From positions 1 through 64,000 of the forward strand of contig CAJTJC010000012.1 of NCBI GenBank assembly GCA_910576655.1: DNA of 64,000 nt. The letters run 5' to 3'. The notes beneath the pieces are model-generated. The model made no database searches. It was given only the letters and a program-made list of their open reading frames with translations, and had not been told where the DNA came from. Both the position numbers and the translations under genes were made by a program. This document shows positions 40,050 to 49,454 of this stretch, in pieces. The first letter of the stretch is position 1; each line of letters starts with the position of its first letter. The DNA comes from an uncultured Christensenella sp. Lineage in GTDB: Bacteria > Bacillota > Clostridia > Christensenellales > Borkfalkiaceae.

Positions 40050-41318
40050 ATGAACTCATTATCTAAACTCCAAAAGCAGATAATCGACTTCGGAAATAGC
40101 GTCGAGTTTAAGGAGCTCGACGCTTATTACTCGCAGCCGTCTATATTCAGCGCACTCGGCGTCTCACGACACGAGAACACGCACAGTAACTTTCTCGCGT
40201 GGCTCCTTACCCCCAAACCGGAGAAGAACGACCACAGCCTCGGCGATACGCCGCTCCGTAAGTTTCTGGAAACGCTCGCCCTCGCCTGCGCGCTTCCGCA
40301 CTCGGCCGGTAAGCTCTCGCCCGAATTGTCCGGCGCGATAACGACGGGCGCGTACACGCTCTCGAATATCGTCGTCGAACGGGAGAAACATATCGGCGTG
40401 GGCCGTCTGGATATTTACCTTGAGGGCAATATCTCGTTCGACGGCTCGGAATACCCCTTGACCCTGATTATAGAAAACAAAGTCAAGTCTCACGAGCACG
40501 ACGCGCAAACAGGACGCTATCTGGAAGCCCTACGGCCTCCCGTATCGCGTCCGGGGATTTTCCTAAGCGTTTTCCTTACCCCTCTCCCAAATCGCGAATA
40601 CGAGCGTCTGGGCGAGCCCACGTGCGAGGCGAAAGAGTTTATCGAACTCAATTATCAGTACCTCGCGGATTATGTTATCACACCTTGCCGCGATACTGCG
40701 CCGGAGGGAAGCGTCAAGCGCTACCTCAGCGAGTACCTGCTTGCTCTCAGCCTGCCAGAGACTCGGCAAGACAAAGGAGAGATTATCATGGCTATCAGTA
40801 AAGAGGAGCGAGATTTACTCGCTCGCTTCTGGAATAAGCACAAAGATTTACTTACCGCGGCAATGCTCTCTATCGGCGATTGCGTGCCCCTGGAAGACGA
40901 TGAAGCCGAGGTAATGCAAAAAGCCTCCAAAGCCCTCAAAGACGCCGTACGGCGCGATTTAAGCCGCTTCTCGTGGGAATTTTCGGGGAGGGGGGGAGTA
41001 AACCTCCCAAAGTCCCGGCTTGTGCTTGAAATTGTCACGCATTATGCCGCCGAAAATGGCCCTCTTACGCTCGCTAAGCTCAAGGAGATTTTCCCCGACG
41101 AGCTCCAGGGCGGAACCTTCGGAGTAGTTGCGCCGCTACCTGCCGCCGCTCCGTCAAACTTCAAAGGGCATAAGCGGTATTACACCGACGAGGCCGTTAT
41201 CCTTTCGGACGGTCCCGCCGCCGTATGCACTCAGTGGCGTGCCGATAACATTCTAAAGTTTATCGCCCATGCTGAAAAGCTCGGGTATATCATAAGCTCG
41301 ACCGGACCCGCTTGTTAG
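40050..41318 (+). CDS. PD-(D/E)XK nuclease superfamily protein (PDDEXK_4)
   Basis: 422 residues. The N-terminal ~240 match PDDEXK_4: ENTHSNFLAWLL (42-53), then the nuclease core GRLDIYLE (118-125, Asp121) and IIENKVK (140-146, Glu142 and Lys144). The C-terminal ~180 residues form a helical plus beta domain of unknown function. It is the only plus-strand gene inside the leftward late region, with its own promoter, and separates portal from terminase. Likely an anti-phage or anti-plasmid moron expressed in the lysogen. Confidence 0.85.
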   Translation: MNSLSKLQKQIIDFGNSVEFKELDAYYSQPSIFSALGVSRHENTHSNFLAWLLTPKPEKNDHSLGDTPLRKFLETLALACALPHSAGKLSPELSGAITTGAYTLSNIVVEREKHIGVGRLDIYLEGNISFDGSEYPLTLIIENKVKSHEHDAQTGRYLEALRPPVSRPGIFLSVFLTPLPNREYERLGEPTCEAKEFIELNYQYLADYVITPCRDTAPEGSVKRYLSEYLLALSLPETRQDKGEIIMAISKEERDLLARFWNKHKDLLTAAMLSIGDCVPLEDDEAEVMQKASKALKDAVRRDLSRFSWEFSGRGGVNLPKSRLVLEIVTHYAAENGPLTLAKLKEIFPDELQGGTFGVVAPLPAAAPSNFKGHKRYYTDEAVILSDGPAAVCTQWRADNILKFIAHAEKLGYIISSTGPAC

Positions 41319-41339
41319 AGCAACCGTTTTCAGTCGAAC

Positions 41340-42749
41340 CTACTTCTCTTTAATGCGCACCGGCAAACACAACAAGAGCACGCAATCGGCCTCATCGGGA
41401 GAAGGAAGTCCGCGCTTTTTCATTGCGTCCTTACTCTCCACCTGAATCTTGCTTTGCTCGGTCAGCCGGTACTTGCGGCTTGATAATTGCGCCGCCAGAT
41501 TATCGTCGTCGGGGAGTATCAGCCCGACGGGTTTCGGCTTGCCCTGGTCGTCGAACGGAGCAAGCAGCTTTTTAACGATACTCAGCATGTACGAGGTGCT
41601 GTCGTGATAATACTTGTTTTTGATTCTCAGGCCGAACTTGACGGGGAATATCTCAAGCCACGCAAACCGCTCGGGGTCGTTGCGCTTGATTTGCCGTAAG
41701 CGGTCGACTACGCCGCCGCCCACGCCTCCGTCGTCTACCTTAACGGGTATTTTGCCGGTCCACCTGTACCGCTTAATTAGGGACTCGCCGAGCTCAATAA
41801 TTCGGTCGGCGGTCTTCATAGTGTCCTGACCTCTCGTCTTATACGGGAGGTCAACTTTTTCATCGACCTTCTGGCCAATAACGGTCTGGTCGTCGCCGAA
41901 CCTTGCGACGTCGCACCCGATATGGATTGACGTAGGTATGGGGCTCGGTTCAAAATCTCGCCGCAGTTGTATAGATTCTTCTATCAGGTGCAGCGGTATA
42001 TAAACATCGTCTTCTTGTAAAGGGAACTCACCGAGTACGCGGACGCGGACAAAATTGCTGTCCGCTCCGTATTTCCTTTTCAGGGAGGCGATATTTTCTT
42101 TATTTGTGCGAGGGCTGTCCTCGGCGTTCACGCGGTGCGCCTTATACGCTCCGCGGTCCCGTGTATGACTGTCGAAAAAGGTGCCGCTCGTTTTCGTGGG
42201 GTTCCCGCACATAAGCAGCTTGTTGTTGTCGCCGGACAGAGTGCCGAGAATCGCTTCCATAATCGGGTCGGCGACGCCGGAAGCCTCGTCGACGATAAAG
42301 AGCATATTGTCCTCGTGGAAGCCCTGCATATTCTCTGGCTTTGTCGCCGTTCGAGCGACCGCAAACCAACGCTTTTCGTAACCTTTCAAATAGATATAGG
42401 TTTTCGTCCAGGTCAGAATCTCGGAGAGTACCGGACTCTTGCCTTGCCACTTTGCAATCTCGGACCACAGAACGTCGTGAAGCTGCTGCTTTGTCGGCGC
42501 GGTCGCGACGACTCTCGCGAACGGGAAGCAGGACAAAAACCATAAGGCCGCTATCGCTTCGACGCCGGTTTTCCCGACGCCTTGCCCCGACCGTACCGTT
42601 ACGCGGTCATGCTGGGATAAGTCCGTAAGTACGTCCCTCTGCCAATCGTCCGGGGTAAATTGTAAAACCTCTTTCGCGAAAAGCACCGCGTCTTTTTTGT
42701 ACTTCGGGATTCGTTGCCGGAAAAACTCGGCGCGGTTAACTGTCGCCAT
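41340..42749 (-). CDS. terL: Terminase large subunit
   Basis: 469 residues; ATG at 42749 overlaps the TerS end by 14 bp. ATPase motifs: Walker A VRSGQGVGK (52-60) and Walker B MLFIVDE (149-155); nuclease motif GCDVARFGDDQT with metal-binding aspartates. It pumps DNA into the prohead and cuts it. The closest pattern is the Gp17/Mu gp28-type terminases of myoviruses. Confidence 0.93.
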   Translation of the reverse strand: MATVNRAEFFRQRIPKYKKDAVLFAKEVLQFTPDDWQRDVLTDLSQHDRVTVRSGQGVGKTGVEAIAALWFLSCFPFARVVATAPTKQQLHDVLWSEIAKWQGKSPVLSEILTWTKTYIYLKGYEKRWFAVARTATKPENMQGFHEDNMLFIVDEASGVADPIMEAILGTLSGDNNKLLMCGNPTKTSGTFFDSHTRDRGAYKAHRVNAEDSPRTNKENIASLKRKYGADSNFVRVRVLGEFPLQEDDVYIPLHLIEESIQLRRDFEPSPIPTSIHIGCDVARFGDDQTVIGQKVDEKVDLPYKTRGQDTMKTADRIIELGESLIKRYRWTGKIPVKVDDGGVGGGVVDRLRQIKRNDPERFAWLEIFPVKFGLRIKNKYYHDSTSYMLSIVKKLLAPFDDQGKPKPVGLILPDDDNLAAQLSSRKYRLTEQSKIQVESKDAMKKRGLPSPDEADCVLLLCLPVRIKEK

Positions 42750-43194
42750 CTTTTTCAAGCACCCCGCTAATCCAGTCGTTGACAAGCACCTCGGCGCCTA
42801 CCTTGACGTTGCTGTTCGTGCCGTAGCCGTAACGGCTCATCCACAAGCCGGAAAGTTGCGACGGGATTTGCCCGGTCTCGAACTTGCCGCGGGCGTCCAT
42901 CTCGCATTCTTCCTTTATGCGCGTAACCAAGTCAGCAAAGCGCTCGTCGCTCGCGTAATAATCATAGAACGCGGTGCGGGAGAGTTTAAGGAAAACGCAA
43001 AAGCCCTCAATCGTGTATGTGATTTTCTTTCTAAGCTCTTTGCTCACGAACTCAGCCCTTGCGGCGCTAAACTCATGGGTCAATACAGACTGATTGTCAC
43101 AATTAGCCTTGTATTCTTCCCATCGTTTTTCCATTTCCGCCGGGGTCTTGATTTTTCTCGGTCTACCCGTAGGGTTACCCGTTGGTCTGCCCAT
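42736..43194 (-). CDS. terS: Terminase small subunit
   Basis: 152 residues. A basic N-terminus (GRPTGNPTGRPRK) is followed by a helix-turn-helix around IEGFCVFLKLSRTAFYDYYAS, the DNA recognition region, and a short oligomerisation tail. AAAGGAGGTAGGCTC precedes the start. Overlaps terL. Confidence 0.88.
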   Translation of the reverse strand: MGRPTGNPTGRPRKIKTPAEMEKRWEEYKANCDNQSVLTHEFSAARAEFVSKELRKKITYTIEGFCVFLKLSRTAFYDYYASDERFADLVTRIKEECEMDARGKFETGQIPSQLSGLWMSRYGYGTNSNVKVGAEVLVNDWISGVLEKDGDS

Positions 43195-43227
43195 GAGCCT
43201 ACCTCCTTTCAGGGAAATAAAAAAAAT

Positions 43228-43262
43228 GGGGTGGAGTCAACCGACATTGGCGACACCACCCC
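43228..43262 (-). terminator. Early/late boundary terminator
   Basis: GGGGTGG (43228-43234) pairs with CCACCCC (43256-43262) and on the minus strand leads into a run of eight Ts. It lies between the ArpU-like regulator gene and terS, so early transcription stops here unless antiterminated, and late genes need activation. Confidence 0.85.
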
Positions 43263-43322
43263 TAATATTCCAAATATTTCATTTTATATCATACCGCAGA
43301 ATGAACCGACTTGATACGGTCA

Positions 43323-43790
43323 CTACGCCGGCAAGGCGCTCTTTTCTGCGTTCTGCTTCATTTCCTGTAATGCGGCGCCATGCAGCCGACAAACCCAATC
43401 TTCCCCATAGTAAAGCCTTGAACCTATCGACCGCCAGCTATACCCGTTTAAGTACCGCATTTCTAAAACCGCTTTATATCTATCGTCTGTAACGAAAAGG
43501 CTTATCGCCTCACGAATATCCTTCTCAATGCAAACAAGGGCCTCGATTTCCGCGACTATCTCGTTTTCCAAGTCGACGATATTGCAAACCGCGTTTTCTA
43601 CCAGGCTTTGCTTGTAACCGCCGGGCGCGGAACCTCCGTCCGGTTTTAGCGTTACCGTAATGGACTCGGCAAGCCTATGCCAAGAGTCTATGCGTTCCCG
43701 CTTCGCCGTAATAAGCTCCTTCGCCTTGCGCCCTTGCAGTAAAAAAGCCTTCGGGTCCTCGCTTATCGCTTTAATTTGTTCTTGCGTCAT
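43323..43790 (-). CDS. ArpU/RinA-like late regulator (DUF1492)
   Basis: 155 residues. The C-terminal half (DRYKAVLEMRYLNGYSWRSIGSRLYYGEDWVCRLHG) is a sigma-region-4-like HTH as in DUF1492/ArpU proteins that switch on late genes. Placed last in the early operon, directly before terminator and terminase, as in many siphovirus and PBSX-like phages. Confidence 0.85.
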   Translation of the reverse strand: MTQEQIKAISEDPKAFLLQGRKAKELITAKRERIDSWHRLAESITVTLKPDGGSAPGGYKQSLVENAVCNIVDLENEIVAEIEALVCIEKDIREAISLFVTDDRYKAVLEMRYLNGYSWRSIGSRLYYGEDWVCRLHGAALQEMKQNAEKSALPA

Positions 43791-45148
43791 GCCGCTACCT
43801 CCTGAATTATCGCCCGTAAGGCTTGAATTAAAAACTCCTGCGAATCCGCTTTTTCGGCAAGTACGTTATTCAGCACTTGCATATCGAGCCCGCCCTTCAC
43901 TCCGATATGATGAATCAATACGACCTCTTTTTGTCCCGGTCGGTGAAGCCGCTTATTTGCCTGTTGGTACCATTCGAGGTTATGCGTCCAGTTGTACCAA
44001 ACCGCGATATGGCCGCCTTCCTGTAAATTAAGCCCGTGCCCCGCGCTCGCGGGGTGCGCAAGTAAAATAGGTATTTTTCCGGCGTTCCACCGTTTCACCG
44101 CGTCGTCGCTCTTTATCTCTACGGCCTCGGAAAACCGCTGCAAGATTCTGTCCCGCTCATGCTGATAGGCGTAAAAGACTAAAACGGGCTGGCCGTTCGC
44201 CTCCTCGATAAGCTGCTCCAGCTTATCGAGCTTTTCCGTATGGAACTCTTTGACGCCGCGGTTTTCGTCATACACGCAACCGCCGCAAAACTGCAAGAGC
44301 TTATTCGCCAATATACCCGCCGAGCCCGCGTCAATATCTCCGTCCGCGAACGGTAAAAGCATATCCCTTTGAAGCTGCTTGTATTGTTCCTTCGCCTCGT
44401 CCGGCAATTCGACTTCGTGATTGATATAAAGACGCTCGGGAAGGTCTAAGTATTCGGCGCTGTCCATGCTGATACAGCAGGATTTCAGCCGGTCGTAGAT
44501 TTCCTCCTCTGCGCCCGGTTTCGGTTTCCAGGAAAAAATCGTCGTCGCATTCCGCTTGTCCGGTACGAAATACTTTTCGCGGTAGCCGGTTACCGTCTTT
44601 CCCAAAGCCTCGCCCTGGTCGATAAGGTACGCCTGCGCCCATAAGTCAAGCAGTCCGTTCGGCGACGGCGTGCCGGTAAGCCCGACCACCCGCTTAATCA
44701 TAGGCCGAACCCTTTTCAACGCCCGGAACCGCTGCGACTTACTGGACTTAAACGACGAGAGCTCGTCTATAACGACCATCTCGAACGGCCATTTTTTCTT
44801 ATAGTAGTTTACGAGCCATACGATGTTTTCCCGATTTATTATATAAAGGTCAACGTCCTTGCCGAGCGCCGCAATTCGTTCTTTCTCGCTCCCGATAACG
44901 AGAGAATATTCCAGGCCCTCCAGGTGCGCCCATTTCATAATCTCGGCGGGCCAGGTCTCGACCGCCGGCTTTAACGGTGCGATAACCAAAACGCGGCAAA
45001 CCTCAAACCTGTCTCGAATCAGTTTCTCGACGGCCGATAAGGTCGTCGCCGTTTTTCCCATTCCCATATCGAGCAATAGCCCGGCGCCGGGATTATCGAG
45101 TATAAAGTTTTCGGCATACTCCTGATACGCATACGGCTTATATATCAT
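43787..45148 (-). CDS. SNF2-family DNA helicase/translocase
   Basis: 453 residues. Walker A DMGMGKT (~27-33), a DELS box (VVIDELSSFK), LTGTPSPNGL, and C-terminal motifs GLNLQEGGHIAVWYN and QANKRLHRPGQ. Phage SNF2 proteins of this type usually lie beside VRR-NUC and VapE genes and serve replication or recombination. Overlaps both neighbours by a few bases. Confidence 0.92.
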   Translation of the reverse strand: MIYKPYAYQEYAENFILDNPGAGLLLDMGMGKTATTLSAVEKLIRDRFEVCRVLVIAPLKPAVETWPAEIMKWAHLEGLEYSLVIGSEKERIAALGKDVDLYIINRENIVWLVNYYKKKWPFEMVVIDELSSFKSSKSQRFRALKRVRPMIKRVVGLTGTPSPNGLLDLWAQAYLIDQGEALGKTVTGYREKYFVPDKRNATTIFSWKPKPGAEEEIYDRLKSCCISMDSAEYLDLPERLYINHEVELPDEAKEQYKQLQRDMLLPFADGDIDAGSAGILANKLLQFCGGCVYDENRGVKEFHTEKLDKLEQLIEEANGQPVLVFYAYQHERDRILQRFSEAVEIKSDDAVKRWNAGKIPILLAHPASAGHGLNLQEGGHIAVWYNWTHNLEWYQQANKRLHRPGQKEVVLIHHIGVKGGLDMQVLNNVLAEKADSQEFLIQALRAIIQEVAA

Positions 45149-45428
45149 AGCCCACCTCCCGCATAAGCTCTTTGAACTCGTTCTTTTCGCTTATGCGCCG
45201 AACGTCGCAGCCGAGTCCCCGAAGAAGCCGGCATACCTTCTTTTGCCGCTCGCTTCTTCCGTCGCTCAGCCCCGGGCGTTTCAGCTCTATAAAAATAATC
45301 CGCCCGCCGGGGAATATACAAATACGGTCCGGCGCGCCCGTCATGCCGGGACACACCCACTTAAAGGCCCGTCCTCCGACCGAACGGATTTTCTTCATAA
45401 CATAATTTTCAAAGCCCGATTCTTGCAT
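45138..45428 (-). CDS. VRR-NUC domain nuclease
   Basis: 96 residues: FENYVMKKIRSVGGRAFKW, then GAPDRICIFPGGRIIFIELKRPG with the PD-(D/E)xK residues Asp34, Glu47 and Lys49, the VRR-NUC fold. It probably resolves or trims DNA branches during replication, with the SNF2 helicase next to it. Confidence 0.92.
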   Translation of the reverse strand: MQESGFENYVMKKIRSVGGRAFKWVCPGMTGAPDRICIFPGGRIIFIELKRPGLSDGRSERQKKVCRLLRGLGCDVRRISEKNEFKELMREVGYDI

Positions 45429-45454
45429 TCCGCATAAATCCTCCTTCCTTTAGT

Positions 45455-45843
45455 CCGGCTCAAACTCAGCCGGTAACTCGGTCGTAAGCTCAAAGCCTTG
45501 CAAATACTGGCTTTCTGGAACTTACCAACCATCTTACAACCGATAACAACCGAGGGCCAAAAACTCGGTCGTAGCCACAAAGCCTTGCGGTTACTGACTT
45601 TTTCGCAGTTTACAACCGGTACAACCGAGTTTCCCTATAACACTATCTGTGATTTGAGAGGTTTTGAGAGTTTTGAGAAGTACATAAACTCTCAAATCTC
45701 TCTATTCTCTCAATTTTCATAAAGTTTATAGAAAAATCGGTTGTACTCGGTCGAAAAGCTCCGAAGGCTTGGTATGACTGGCTTTTTTCAACAACCGAGC
45801 TCGGTTGTACTCGGTCGTACTCGGTCGTAAACTCGTTTTGCGG
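45455..45843. repeat. Iteron-like repeat region R2, candidate origin
   Basis: About ten copies of (A)CTCGGT(T/C)GTA in both orientations, three hairpins of the AAAGCC/GGCTTT type, a perfect ACAACCGAGCTCGGTTGT palindrome and an AT-rich core with repeated TTGAGAG/CTCTCAA. It lies directly after the VapE-type primase/helicase gene. Iterons around an AT-rich melting region beside the replication gene suit a phage origin. Core homologous to R1 at 12.1 kb but without R1's inverted ends. Confidence 0.75.
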
Positions 45844-45848
45844 GCTCG

Positions 45849-48296
45849 TCATAGCTCGTCGCCCAAAAGGTCGTTATCCGGTAGATTTGAACGGGGAACG
45901 CCGTCTCGGACAAAGGCTCTTTGCTTTCCGTAAGGCTTGCCGCAGTAGGTCGAACCGTAAAACTTCCAGCCCTTTATCTGTCGCAATATACCCGTTATTT
46001 CTCTTGCCTGCGCCTGCGTATAGGCTTTAATGTCGCCCTTGAAAAGCTCGGCCCATATCTCCAAAGCGCATACTCGGTCCCGCCGTTCCGTCCCTCGTTC
46101 CTCTCCTCCGAATCCGCCGTTATAGAACATAAGCCGCCCGTCAAGGTCCCGTTCGTCCCAGTTTTTCGGCAACAAAGTTTCAAGGAAGTTTTCCACGACG
46201 CCCTGCTTGCCGTTCTGCTCCGTATGCGCAGACTGAACCTCGCGAGCCAGCGCTTCGGCGTTCTCGCTCAAATACCATTGCTCTCCGGCGTTATAGCGGG
46301 TAACGATTTCCGCCCAAACCTGGTCCACGATTTCGTCGGTAAAACCTTCGGCTCTTTTGCGTCCTTCCTTCGTCACTACGACCGGCCAAAAACGGCGGCC
46401 ACCCGTCGGGTCTCTTAAAAACTCCTCGTCGTTCGTACTTCCGAAAAAGGCGCATTGCCTCGGGTGCTCCTGCGTGCGGCGGGCATACGCCGAACGGAAA
46501 TTGTCCGACTGCTTCGAGACGAATTGCTTTATCTGCTCAAGCTCAGCTTTACGCGTCGCTGCCATTTCTCCCATCTCAATAATCCAATAACCTTGAAGCT
46601 GCTCGTATGCGTCTTTACCCGATAAGGTATAGAGCGAATCCGAAAACCACGACTTGCCGAGCTTTGCGAGCGTTGTCGACTTCCTGCACCCTTGAGGACC
46701 TACCAAAACAAGAATGTGGTCGTGCTTACAGCCGGGCGACATGATTCTCGCAACCGCGCCAAGCAGCGCCTTACGGGTCACCTCGCGGGTATAAACGGTA
46801 TCTTCTGCCCCCAAGTAGTCAATGAAAATCGTGTCGGCTCTTTTCGCGCCGTCCCATACGAGGCCGTTCAAATATTCCCTTACGGGGTGGTGTTTCAGTT
46901 TCAGCATAGCGAGGTCTACGGCGTCGCGGATTTTTGAGAGGTTATCAATATCGTACTTCTTTTCAACAAGACGCCTTACGCCGGCGTCGTCCGAATCCGT
47001 CCAGACTTCGCTTGTGCGGTCCTCCAGGCTTATCCAAGGCATGTCGCCGCATACGACCGGGCGCTCGCGGAACTCGTCAAAGTAAAACTTGCCGCGGAGC
47101 TCGGGGTCGTGGGTAATAATGATAAAAGCGTTGTCGATAGTTGGCTCGACCTTGCCTTTCGGCGTCATGGAGAGCTGGGCCAGCCATTCGGTGTCCTCGT
47201 CCTCGTCGAACGCCTCGGAGAGCTCCTTTAGTTTTTGCTCGGCGAGGCTTTTCCTTACGGCCTCGTCGCCGATAGCGAGCTCGCACATAGCCGTATAAGA
47301 CGGAAGTCTGTTTACCGGCGTGCCGGGCGAGGCCGCGTCGTCCTGGTCTCCGAAAAGGTGCAACCTTACCAAATCGAACGCGCTGCATAACTTGCCGCAA
47401 ATCGGGTCCGTCGCGTGGTGCGAATAGGCAAACTTGCCTTCGTCGTAAACCACGAGGCCGGCGCTTGAGTCCGCGGGAATGTAGTCGTAGCGGTTTTCCG
47501 TCGCGCTCGGCTCGTAGACTTCGGGCAAAAACTGGTCTATGGCGTCCTCAATCGAGTACACCCTGTTAAACGCGCCAACGACGCCGGGCTTTTCAAGGGG
47601 GTCCCCTTGTTTCTTCGCCAGGCGCCGCATGATTTCTGTCTTACGACTTGAAACGGGCCACTCGCTCACGTCGTGCCAATCTTTGTAGCGGGCAAGCTGT
47701 TCGTCCACGTCCAGCCAAAGGCCGTCCTGGATTTCAAAGCGATACTCCCCGTCGATAGAATGAGAGGGCCAGTACATAAGTCTATGTGCTTCGTATGTAG
47801 TATCGTCGCACATATCGATTCCAATGTCGCCCGCAATGCGGCGCGAGAGCGCCGCGTATTCGTCAGGGGTCACTTTGCGTGAGAGCGGGATAACCAGGCG
47901 CAAGCGCGGCGCTTTCGGAGAGTGCGAGTGCGTGCTATATAAAATCGCCGCGCAGCCGATAACGAGCGTCACGATTTCCCAAGGGTCTTCGCCCTGCGGT
48001 ACCGAGTCAATGTCGAGCGTCACAAGGCTACGGTGAATAATCGACTCGGCTTTGCGCCTTCCGTTTTTGAGCGCGCCGCCTACAAAACCGCCGACGTCCT
48101 TAATATCGTCTTTTTGCGCCTTTCGCATGGCGTTGTACTCGTCTTGCGTTTCCGCCGTCTTTAAGGGCGTGGCGAGACGGGCCGCGAGCTCCCCCCATGA
48201 TACATCTTGATTTTTCCAGCTCACGCTTTTCCGAGAGCCGGCGGTCGCAATCGTCAAGGGACCGTCGTATTGCAGTTTCATAGCCGGTAAGCCCAT
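45849..48296 (-). CDS. VapE/VirE-type primase-helicase
   Basis: 815 residues. The N-terminal third has primase-polymerase-like motifs (SLVTLDID ... YSTHSHSPKAPRLRLVIPL). The C-terminal half is the VirE/VapE superfamily 3-like ATPase: VLVGPQGCRKSTTLAKLG and WIIEMGEM, then CAFFGSTNDEEFLRDPTGGRRFWPV. It is the likely replication initiator helicase. GGGGGACGTATA precedes the ATG. Confidence 0.9.
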   Translation of the reverse strand: MGLPAMKLQYDGPLTIATAGSRKSVSWKNQDVSWGELAARLATPLKTAETQDEYNAMRKAQKDDIKDVGGFVGGALKNGRRKAESIIHRSLVTLDIDSVPQGEDPWEIVTLVIGCAAILYSTHSHSPKAPRLRLVIPLSRKVTPDEYAALSRRIAGDIGIDMCDDTTYEAHRLMYWPSHSIDGEYRFEIQDGLWLDVDEQLARYKDWHDVSEWPVSSRKTEIMRRLAKKQGDPLEKPGVVGAFNRVYSIEDAIDQFLPEVYEPSATENRYDYIPADSSAGLVVYDEGKFAYSHHATDPICGKLCSAFDLVRLHLFGDQDDAASPGTPVNRLPSYTAMCELAIGDEAVRKSLAEQKLKELSEAFDEDEDTEWLAQLSMTPKGKVEPTIDNAFIIITHDPELRGKFYFDEFRERPVVCGDMPWISLEDRTSEVWTDSDDAGVRRLVEKKYDIDNLSKIRDAVDLAMLKLKHHPVREYLNGLVWDGAKRADTIFIDYLGAEDTVYTREVTRKALLGAVARIMSPGCKHDHILVLVGPQGCRKSTTLAKLGKSWFSDSLYTLSGKDAYEQLQGYWIIEMGEMAATRKAELEQIKQFVSKQSDNFRSAYARRTQEHPRQCAFFGSTNDEEFLRDPTGGRRFWPVVVTKEGRKRAEGFTDEIVDQVWAEIVTRYNAGEQWYLSENAEALAREVQSAHTEQNGKQGVVENFLETLLPKNWDERDLDGRLMFYNGGFGGEERGTERRDRVCALEIWAELFKGDIKAYTQAQAREITGILRQIKGWKFYGSTYCGKPYGKQRAFVRDGVPRSNLPDNDLLGDEL

Positions 48297-48715
48297 TATA
48301 CGTCCCCCTTCGTTACAACCTTAATAATGCCCGCGTTCTTAATCATGCGGTCGCAGTAGTTACATGGCGCCGGGTCGATAGACTCGTCGAGGCAAGCCAG
48401 ATAAAGGGTAGCCCCTCGCATATCTCGTCTCGCCGCGCTGATTATGGCGTTCTGCTCGGCGTGGACCGCGACGCAAGCGCCGTATTGACCGCCGTGCTTC
48501 GCCGCTCGCTCGTCTACCGGCGAGGAATGTTTCTCGCAATAACACTCGCCGACGTCGCAGCAATTCAGCTCGCCCCGCGGAGAGCCGTTATAGCCCGTCG
48601 CAATAATTTCATCGCCGGACACGATTACGGCGCCGTACTGCCTGCGTAAGCAGGTGGACCTTGCCGCAACCGCTTTGGCGATATTCAAATAGTAGCTGTC
48701 TCTGTCAATTCGCAT
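48296..48715 (-). CDS. dCMP deaminase
   Basis: 139 residues with zinc motifs HAE (85-87) and PCNYC (117-121) and a CDVGECYCEK allosteric-type insertion. It converts dCMP to dUMP for thymidylate synthesis, feeding the ThyX encoded nearby. Start and stop overlap both neighbours. Confidence 0.95.
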   Translation of the reverse strand: MRIDRDSYYLNIAKAVAARSTCLRRQYGAVIVSGDEIIATGYNGSPRGELNCCDVGECYCEKHSSPVDERAAKHGGQYGACVAVHAEQNAIISAARRDMRGATLYLACLDESIDPAPCNYCDRMIKNAGIIKVVTKGDV

Positions 48716-49047
48716 TAGCCTTCACCGCCTTTGTTCCAAGATTCTATGTCGACGCCGATTTCCTTCAGCTTGCGAGTATTGAGCCAGACATTATCGGCCT
48801 CGTCCATTTCATATCGCTTAACGAGGTCAAGATATTCAGCCTTAAAACGCTCGTAAAACCGCCTTAACCGCTTTACGCCAAAACCGAATTGTACGTGCAA
48901 CTGCCAAAGTATAATGGCGTCAAGCTCGTTCGCGTGTTTAAGGTCGTACTCTGCAAGCTGTCTTTGGATTTCAAGATTCATAGCTTTACGCTCGGCGGCG
49001 GTAAAATCTGCGCCGAAAACTTTACCGCCCGCCTTTTTCACTCTCAT
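48715..49047 (-). CDS. Hypothetical phage protein (110 aa)
   Basis: MRVKKAGGKVFGADFTAAERKAMNLEIQRQLAEYDLKHANEL... is a helical protein commonly placed between dUTPase and dCMP deaminase genes in Clostridia phages. Function unknown. Confidence 0.75.
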   Translation of the reverse strand: MRVKKAGGKVFGADFTAAERKAMNLEIQRQLAEYDLKHANELDAIILWQLHVQFGFGVKRLRRFYERFKAEYLDLVKRYEMDEADNVWLNTRKLKEIGVDIESWNKGGEG

Positions 49048-49049
49048 AG

Positions 49050-49454
49050 CTACCTGCCCGTGCTGCCAAAAGCGCCGGTACCGCGTTCGGCAGACTTCTC
49101 ATAAGTAAACTCAGGGGTCACGACCGGCAATATCACAAGCTGGCCGATACGTTCGCCTTCCTTAATGTCGTAGCCGTCGTTGCTAACGTTCGTAACGACC
49201 GCGTGAATCTCGCCGCGATACCCCGAATCAATCGGGGGAAGCTCGCAGACGATACCGCGGGCGCTCAAGCTGCTACGCGGAAACACAAAGCCCACGAGGC
49301 CGGCAGGAAGCTCCAGGCCAAATCCGAGAGGGAGCTTATATACTTGCCCCGGATAAATCGTTTGCGCCCTGGGGCTGAACACGTCAGCCCCTGCGTCGTT
49401 ATCGTGAGCTCTTACGGGAGCTCGGCCATTAAAGTCAATCAGCTTTACCTTCAT
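49050..49454 (-). CDS. dut: dUTPase
   Basis: 134 residues with the trimeric dUTPase motifs: DAGADVFSP, PRSSL, IDSGYRGEI, and the C-terminal RGTGAFGSTGR that closes over the substrate. It hydrolyses dUTP to dUMP, keeping uracil out of DNA and supplying ThyX. Confidence 0.95.
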   Translation of the reverse strand: MKVKLIDFNGRAPVRAHDNDAGADVFSPRAQTIYPGQVYKLPLGFGLELPAGLVGFVFPRSSLSARGIVCELPPIDSGYRGEIHAVVTNVSNDGYDIKEGERIGQLVILPVVTPEFTYEKSAERGTGAFGSTGR

